NCBI GenBank assembly: GCA_018899995.1
Contig: JAHIHE010000043.1
Span: 1 to 9,400, forward strand
Direction of reading: 5' to 3'
Length of the DNA stretch: 9,400 bases
DNA from: Patescibacteria group bacterium
GTDB taxonomy: Bacteria > Patescibacteriota > Minisyncoccia > JAHIHE01
A program made the position numbers and the translations under genes. The notes under the pieces were generated by a model. The model was not told the DNA's origin. It worked only from the letters and a program-made list of their open reading frames with translations, and did no database searches. Shown one piece after another: positions 5,051 to 9,400 of this stretch. Every line of letters starts with the position of its first letter. The stretch's first letter is position 1.

Positions 5051-8000
5051 ATGGAAATCGGAAAAATAAAAATAAGAGAACTTACGGCCGAAATGCAGGA
5101 CTCGTATTTGGATTACGCGATGAGCGTGATTGTGGCGCGCGCCCTGCCTGATGTGAGAGACGGACTGAAGCCGGTTCATCGGCGCATTCTTTACGCGATG
5201 CACGAGTTGGGGCTGAAGCACTCCGGAAGATTCAGAAAATCCGCCACGGTGGTCGGAGAAGTGCTGGGCAAATACCATCCCCACGGAGACATCGCGGTGT
5301 ACGACTCTCTTGTCCGCCTGGCGCAGGACTTTTCCATGCGTTATCCGTTGATTCACGGACAGGGAAATTTCGGCTGTTTTACAAAAGAAACTAAAATCCG
5401 CTTAGCCGATAATCGCAATTTATCTTTTGAAGAACTCATAAAAGAACATCAAAAAGGCAAAAGAAATTTTACTTTTACGGTTAATGAAAAAAACGAAATT
5501 GAAATTGCAGAAATTCAACATCCCCGATTGACCATAAAAAATGCCGAATTAGTTGAGATAACATTAGACAATGACGAAAAAATACGATGTACCCCCAATC
5601 ATCTTTTTATGTTGCGCAATGGCGTTTATCAAGAAGCGCAATCTCTCAAACCAGAGAATTCTCTTATGCCCATTTATACTCGACCGCATAGAGGAACTGA
5701 TAAAAATCTAATCGGCTATGAAGAAATATACCAACCGGATAATAACCGCTGGACATTCTCGCACTATCTGGCCGACGAGTATAATCTTAATCAAGAAATT
5801 TACGATCGCGAGCGAGGTAGAATACGTCATCATCTGGATTTCAATAAACTGAATAATAATCCTACAAATATTCAGCGCATGCATTGGAAAGAGCATTGGA
5901 AAACCCATTACGAATTAACATCCGAAAAACATCAAAACGACGCTGAATATAGAAAAAAACTTTCTGAAGGCAGAAAAGCGTTTTGGAATAAACCGGAAAA
6001 CCGAGTGCAATATTCTATCCGTCTTTCCAAACGAAATAAACAGAATTGGCAGAACAAAGATTATCAAGAGAGAACGCGACGATTTTTAAGCGAAGTCAAT
6101 AAAGCATATATCGCGGCGCATCCGGAAAAACGAATTGAATTTAGCAAGCGAGCTACCGCAACGCTTAAACGGCTCTGGCAAGATCCTATACATGAAAAGC
6201 GAATGCGCCAAAATATTATTAAGGGAAATAAAAACCACTTCACTAACAAAACCGGATTAGTAAAGTTTATCAAAATCTGCCATTGGCTTTTTGAGTATAA
6301 AAAACCAATAACAAAAGAATATTATGAGCAAGCGAGAAAAGAAGTATATCCCTATGGCCGCGCCACTACGTGGGAAATTGGTTTTAAAAAGTATTTCTTC
6401 GGCCAATTAGAATCTGTCTTGGAGACAATTCAAAAAAATCATAAGGTTGTGTCGGTTCGTCGGCTTAAAGAACGAGCTGATGTTTACGATCTCACCATTG
6501 AACGAACCCATAACTTCGCGTTAGCAGCTGGTATTTTTGTGCATAACTCAATTGACGGCGACTCCGCGGCGGCGATGCGCTATACCGAGACAAAACTGTC
6601 CGCGATTTCAGATGAAATGCTGGCGGACATTGACAAAGACACGATTGATTTCGCGGATAATTACGATAAAACCAAAAAAGAGCCGCAGGTTTTGCCGGCA
6701 AAGATTCCCAACCTGATTTTGAACGGCACAATGGGCATCGCGGTCGGCATGGCCACCAATATCCCGCCGCACAATTTGATTGAAGTCATTGGCGCTGTTA
6801 ATTTGTTGTTGGAAAATCCGGACGCGGCCATTGACGACTTGATGGGTTTTATCCAGGGCCCCGATTTTCCCGGCGGAGGAATTATTTACGACAAAAAAGC
6901 CATTAAAGCGGCCTACGAATCCGGCAGGGGCGCGGTGACGATGCGGGCCAAGGCGGAAATCGCGGAACCGAAAAAAGGGCATTTTCAGATTTTGGTAAAC
7001 GAACTGCCGTATCAGGTGAACAAGGCAGAACTTTTGGTTAAAATCGCCGATTTGGTAAAAGACAAGAAAATAGAAGGCATAAGGGACTTGCGCGACGAAT
7101 CGGACAAAGATGGAATAAGGGTCGTGATAGAATTAAAAAGCGACGCTTACCCGCAAAAAATACTGAACTCTCTTTTTAAGACCACCGACTTGCAGAAAAA
7201 TTTCAACTTCAATATGCTGGCTTTGGTCGGGGGGCTGGAGCCAAAAGTGCTTAATCTGAAAAGCATTCTTTTGCAATACATAGAGCATCAAAAAATCGTA
7301 ATTGCGAGAAGGACGAAATATTTATTGTCTCGCGCCAAGGAGCGCCTGCATATTTTAGAAGGCCTCTCCCGCGCCCTGCGGAGCATAGACGAAATAATCA
7401 AAACGATTAAAAAGGCCGACACGAAAGAAGCGGCTCATGTGGATTTGGTCAAAAAATTCAAATTATCCCCCTTGCAGGCCGCGGCGATTCTGGAAATGAA
7501 ACTGCAAACGCTTGCCGGCTTGGAGAGAAAAAAAATAGAGGACGAGCTTAAGCAAAAAATAAAAGAAATCGCCGCCTACGAAGATATTTTAAAGCACCCC
7601 AAAAAAATCGTTTCCATAGCCGGCCAGGAATTGAAGTTGATTAAAGAACGCTACGGAGATGAGCGCCGGACAAAAGTGGTAAAAGGGGCGATTGGAGAAT
7701 TCAGCGACGAAGATGTTATTCCCAACATCCAAAGCGTCGTTTTGATAACGCGCAACGGATATATCAAAAGAACGAACCCGAATATCTATCGCCAGCAAAA
7801 GCGCGGCGGAAAGGGGATAATCGGAGCAGTGCCGAAAGAAGAGGATTTGGTGGAGCATTTTATGAGCGTTAACACTCACGACAACTTGCTGTTTTTTACC
7901 AACAGAGGCAAGGTTTTCCAGATAAAAGCGCACGAAATTCCTGAAACCGCGAGAACTTCCAAAGGCCAGGCAATAGTCAATTTCCTGCAGCTCGGTCCGG

Positions 8001-8689
8001 AAGAAAAAGTCACGAGCATTATGGTCAACAAAAAACTGTTTGATTCCAAAAAAGACAATTATATTGCTTTGGTGACCAAAAGTGGTATAATTAAGAAAGT
8101 AAAACTGTCTGATTTTGACAATGTAAGGCGCAGCGGAATTATCGCGATGAAGCTCAAGGGCGCGGATGAATTGAGGTGGGCGAAAATCACTTCGGGAGAC
8201 GACGAAATTATTCTGGCAACCTTGAGCGGCCAAGCCATAAGGTTCAAAGAGTCGCGAATTCGCGCGATGGGCAGAACGGCCGCGGGCGTGCGCGGAATCC
8301 GGCTCAAAAAAAGCGATTCGGTCGTGGGGATGGAGATTATAGAAAGTCAAAAGTCAAAAGTCAAAAGTCAAAAGTCCGAAAAAAAATCTCTATTGATAGT
8401 AATGGAAAACGGGTTCGGAAAAACAACTAAATTAAAAGAGTATAAGGTTCAGGGGCGCGGCGGTTCAGGCATTAAAACCGCGAAAATTACTCCGAAAACA
8501 GGTCCCGTTGTCCAAGCCGTGGTGCTGGACCAAGAAAGCGAGGGCAAGGACTTGATGGTTATTTCCGCGAAAGGGCAAATTATCAGGACTTCAGTCGGTA
8601 GCGTTCCCGCTTTGGGGCGCGCCACTCAAGGAGTAAGGATTATGCGGTTGAACGCGGGCGACAAAATTGCTTCCGCGGTGATAGTATAA
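5051..8689 (+). CDS. gyrA: DNA gyrase subunit A precursor containing an intein
   Basis: This is the cleavage-religation subunit of DNA gyrase, which introduces negative supercoils with GyrB. The precursor is 1212 aa; removing the 391-aa intein leaves 821 aa, normal for GyrA. Visible features include the N-terminal signature DSYLDYAMSVIVARALPDVRDGLKP-like segment, the breakage-reunion motif KYHPHGD (74-80), and the catalytic Tyr in AAMRYTE (Y511 of the precursor, Y120 after splicing). A GyrA-box, QKRGGKG, at 916-922 identifies it as GyrA rather than ParC. The C-terminal beta-pinwheel follows, with repeated GxGI/RxxR-type blades to the end. Odd points: the intein splits GNFG from SIDGD; residues 1098-1113 are a Lys/Ser-rich stretch encoded by a 7-nt tandem array; and the position matching E. 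coli Ser83 is Ile81. The start is ATG at 5051, the first codon of the conserved N-terminus; it follows element 3 by 15 nt. The stop TAA overlaps an 8-nt tandem array. Confidence 0.97.
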   Translation: MEIGKIKIRELTAEMQDSYLDYAMSVIVARALPDVRDGLKPVHRRILYAMHELGLKHSGRFRKSATVVGEVLGKYHPHGDIAVYDSLVRLAQDFSMRYPLIHGQGNFGCFTKETKIRLADNRNLSFEELIKEHQKGKRNFTFTVNEKNEIEIAEIQHPRLTIKNAELVEITLDNDEKIRCTPNHLFMLRNGVYQEAQSLKPENSLMPIYTRPHRGTDKNLIGYEEIYQPDNNRWTFSHYLADEYNLNQEIYDRERGRIRHHLDFNKLNNNPTNIQRMHWKEHWKTHYELTSEKHQNDAEYRKKLSEGRKAFWNKPENRVQYSIRLSKRNKQNWQNKDYQERTRRFLSEVNKAYIAAHPEKRIEFSKRATATLKRLWQDPIHEKRMRQNIIKGNKNHFTNKTGLVKFIKICHWLFEYKKPITKEYYEQARKEVYPYGRATTWEIGFKKYFFGQLESVLETIQKNHKVVSVRRLKERADVYDLTIERTHNFALAAGIFVHNSIDGDSAAAMRYTETKLSAISDEMLADIDKDTIDFADNYDKTKKEPQVLPAKIPNLILNGTMGIAVGMATNIPPHNLIEVIGAVNLLLENPDAAIDDLMGFIQGPDFPGGGIIYDKKAIKAAYESGRGAVTMRAKAEIAEPKKGHFQILVNELPYQVNKAELLVKIADLVKDKKIEGIRDLRDESDKDGIRVVIELKSDAYPQKILNSLFKTTDLQKNFNFNMLALVGGLEPKVLNLKSILLQYIEHQKIVIARRTKYLLSRAKERLHILEGLSRALRSIDEIIKTIKKADTKEAAHVDLVKKFKLSPLQAAAILEMKLQTLAGLERKKIEDELKQKIKEIAAYEDILKHPKKIVSIAGQELKLIKERYGDERRTKVVKGAIGEFSDEDVIPNIQSVVLITRNGYIKRTNPNIYRQQKRGGKGIIGAVPKEEDLVEHFMSVNTHDNLLFFTNRGKVFQIKAHEIPETARTSKGQAIVNFLQLGPEEKVTSIMVNKKLFDSKKDNYIALVTKSGIIKKVKLSDFDNVRRSGIIAMKLKGADELRWAKITSGDDEIILATLSGQAIRFKESRIRAMGRTAAGVRGIRLKKSDSVVGMEIIESQKSKVKSQKSEKKSLLIVMENGFGKTTKLKEYKVQGRGGSGIKTAKITPKTGPVVQAVVLDQESEGKDLMVISAKGQIIRTSVGSVPALGRATQGVRIMRLNAGDKIASAVIV
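5375..6547 (+). other. GyrA intein with HNH homing endonuclease domain
   Basis: This is a 391-residue protein-splicing element in the gyrA frame. Splicing residues are all canonical: Cys1 (precursor C109, CFTKETKIRL), block B with TPNH (181-184), a block-F-like segment VYDLTIERTHNFALAAG (478-494), the terminal VHN (His498, Asn499) and Ser500 as the +1 nucleophile. The middle has no LAGLIDADG motif but an HNH-type endonuclease core: HHLDFNKLNNNPTNI (260-274) with His281-region EH and H286 following. Residues 297-396 form about four helical repeats of roughly 22 residues (pattern like LSEGRKAFWNKPENR), resembling nuclease-associated DNA-binding modules. One sampled 60-base line of the intein (5401-5460) has 19 G+C, against 27 in an extein line (6601-6660), consistent with foreign origin. 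It is expected to self-excise and, if active, to home into intein-free gyrA. Confidence 0.95.
8345..8377. repeat. Heptanucleotide tandem array (AGTCAAA) inside gyrA coding sequence
   Basis: Four head-to-tail copies of AGTCAAA (8345-8372) plus a partial fifth lie in the gyrA C-terminal domain. Because 7 is not a multiple of 3, the array is read in rotating frames and encodes SQKSKVKSQKS. It falls between the strands ending VVGMEII and starting LLIVMENGFG, probably a surface loop. Confidence 0.9.
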
Positions 8690-8743
8690 GCAATTAAGCA
8701 ATTAAGCAATTAAGCAATTAAGCAATTAAGCAATTAAGCAATT
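8688..8743. repeat. Octanucleotide tandem array (AAGCAATT) x7 overlapping gyrA stop
   Basis: Seven perfect copies of AAGCAATT run from 8688 to 8743, followed by one variant (AAGCAGATT, 8744-8752) and looser AACAATTT sequence. The last two bases of the gyrA stop codon are the first two of the array. There are no spacers, so it is a simple tandem repeat and not a CRISPR. Confidence 0.95.
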
Positions 8744-8754
8744 AAGCAGATTAA

Positions 8755-8813
8755 CAATTTAACAAAAAACAATTAAGGAAAATAAATTGTTATATTGCTA
8801 AATTGTTAAATTG
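8755..8813. repeat. 11-bp inverted repeat upstream of the methyltransferase gene
   Basis: CAATTTAACAA (8755-8765) is the exact reverse complement of TTGTTAAATTG (8803-8813). The second arm ends 5 nt before the ATG at 8819, so a hairpin could reach the ribosome-binding region. The 129-nt spacer otherwise holds only the tandem array and AT-rich sequence; no clear promoter boxes are seen. Confidence 0.5.
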
Positions 8814-8818
8814 ATTTT

Positions 8819-9382
8819 ATGCCTAACCATATACTTTCCCGGTCCAAAGGCGCCAGCGGATTTATGGATCCGGAAAAAATTGTAAATTCTTTCGGCGTTG
8901 AGCGGGGAGAGACGGTCGCCGATTTTGGCTCCGGCGCCGGATACTTCGCGATTCCTTTGGCAAAAAAAGTTAGCGCGAAAGGAAAGGTCTACGCGATTGA
9001 TATTTTAAAGGATTCTTTGGCGATTATTGACGCGAAAGCCAGCCGAGAAAACCTTGTTAATGTGGTTTTACTGCAAGCGGATTTGGAAAAAGAGAAAAGC
9101 ACGACCATAGAGGATGACTCGGTTAATTGGGTGATAATGGCCAATATTTTATTCCAACTTAACAATAAGTCGTCTATTTTCCGCGAGGCGAAAAGAGCGC
9201 TGAAGCCGGCCGGGAAAATTATTGTTATTGACTGGCTGCCGGGCAAAACTGCGATTGGGCCAAGCGATTCCTCAAGGATTTCTCCGGAGCAAGTTCGGAT
9301 TTTTGCCCTGAGCAACAACCTGAGAGAAATTAAATATTGGTTTCCGGACCCGTATCACTACGGATTTATTTTTATAAAATAA
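8819..9382 (+). CDS. Class I SAM-dependent methyltransferase
   Basis: This 187-aa Rossmann-fold methyltransferase transfers a methyl group from S-adenosylmethionine to an unidentified substrate. Motif I is VADFGSGAGYFAIPLA (33-48), with the glycine-rich SAM loop. Motif II carries the acidic residue in VYAIDI (D61) that binds the ribose. A motif III-like segment LLQADLEK lies at 84-91, and REAKRALKPAGKIIVIDW (122-139) is the usual strand before the C-terminal part. The layout resembles small UbiE/type-11-like enzymes, with no extra substrate domain, so the target cannot be guessed. It follows gyrA on the same strand after a 129-nt repeat-rich spacer, so it may have its own promoter. Start is the ATG at 8819, upstream of conserved HILSRSKGASGFMDPEKI; no strong Shine-Dalgarno is visible. 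Confidence 0.88.
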   Translation: MPNHILSRSKGASGFMDPEKIVNSFGVERGETVADFGSGAGYFAIPLAKKVSAKGKVYAIDILKDSLAIIDAKASRENLVNVVLLQADLEKEKSTTIEDDSVNWVIMANILFQLNNKSSIFREAKRALKPAGKIIVIDWLPGKTAIGPSDSSRISPEQVRIFALSNNLREIKYWFPDPYHYGFIFIK

Positions 9383-9394
9383 TTTAACAAAGAT

Positions 9395-9400
9395 ATGAAC
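9395..9400 (+). CDS. Possible start of a further gene (truncated by window edge)
   Basis: An ATG at 9395 follows the methyltransferase stop by 12 nt (AATTTAACAAAG then AT). Only two codons are inside the window, so nothing can be said about the product, and this may not be a gene start. Confidence 0.2.

Noticed and set aside
5375..6547. Intron interrupting gyrA
   Set aside because: The segment is in frame throughout and has the protein-splicing residues Cys1, TPNH, His-Asn and +1 Ser, so it is an intein.
7589..8350. A 253-aa - strand frame opposite gyrA
   Set aside because: It lies entirely within the conserved GyrA C-terminal coding region on the other strand and shows no recognisable domain.
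5051..8689. ParC (topoisomerase IV subunit A) instead of GyrA
   Set aside because: The GyrA-box QKRGGKG and a full-length C-terminal pinwheel favour GyrA.
8688..8752. CRISPR-like array
   Set aside because: The 8-nt units are contiguous with no spacers and no cas gene is present.
1..9400. Alternative genetic code with TGA read as Gly or Trp
   Set aside because: No recognised gene needs an in-frame TGA, Trp is encoded by TGG, and stops are TAA or TAG, as in the standard bacterial code.

Overview
The window looks like a piece of a small bacterial genome from the Candidate Phyla Radiation (Patescibacteria, probably Parcubacteria-like). This is an inference from gene character, not a database match: a four-domain ribosomal protein S1 with a long Lys/Ala/Glu-rich tail, an intein-bearing gyrase A, sparse Shine-Dalgarno signals, short AT-rich spacers, and many short tandem repeats and palindromes. 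The genetic code appears standard: Trp is TGG, and the recognised genes end in TAA or TAG.

Layout, left to right. (1) 2-1340, + strand: an AT-rich AbiEi/AbiEii-type antitoxin-toxin pair; the antitoxin gene runs off the left edge. (2) 1389-1417: a strong bidirectional terminator between the convergent toxin and rpsA genes. (3) 1422-2888, - strand: rpsA, with an in-frame palindrome-bearing insertion in its third S1 domain. (4) 2889-3190: the rpsA leader, with a 196-bp terminal-inverted-repeat element abutting the start codon and a near-consensus promoter whose -35 box lies in the end of a neighbouring insertion-sequence remnant. (5) 3183-3772, - strand: a decayed IS carrying a 5'-truncated DDE transposase between copies of a 32-bp direct repeat. 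(6) 3774-3980: palindromes, hairpins and a tandem-repeat leader. (7) 3981-4622, +: a UlaG-like metallo-beta-lactamase-fold hydrolase. (8) 4782-5030, +: a small single-pass membrane protein. (9) 5051-8689, +: gyrA, interrupted by a 391-residue HNH-type intein. (10) 8688-8818: an octanucleotide tandem array and an inverted repeat. (11) 8819-9382, +: a class I SAM-dependent methyltransferase, with a possible next start codon at 9395.

The housekeeping genes (S1 for translation, GyrA for supercoiling) sit in a locus heavily marked by repeats. The most interesting signal is a family of three inverted-repeat elements that share the ends CCCCGTTA...TAACGGGG. Two are flanked by perfect 4-bp direct repeats (CATA, TTCA) and the third by an imperfect one (TAAG/TAAA), as expected of non-autonomous MITE-like elements. 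Separate short-repeat phenomena have entered coding sequence: a 7-nt tandem array in the gyrA C-terminal domain and a palindrome in rpsA. The plus-strand genes from 3981 to 8689 may form a transcription unit, with the small membrane gene ending 20 nt before gyrA.
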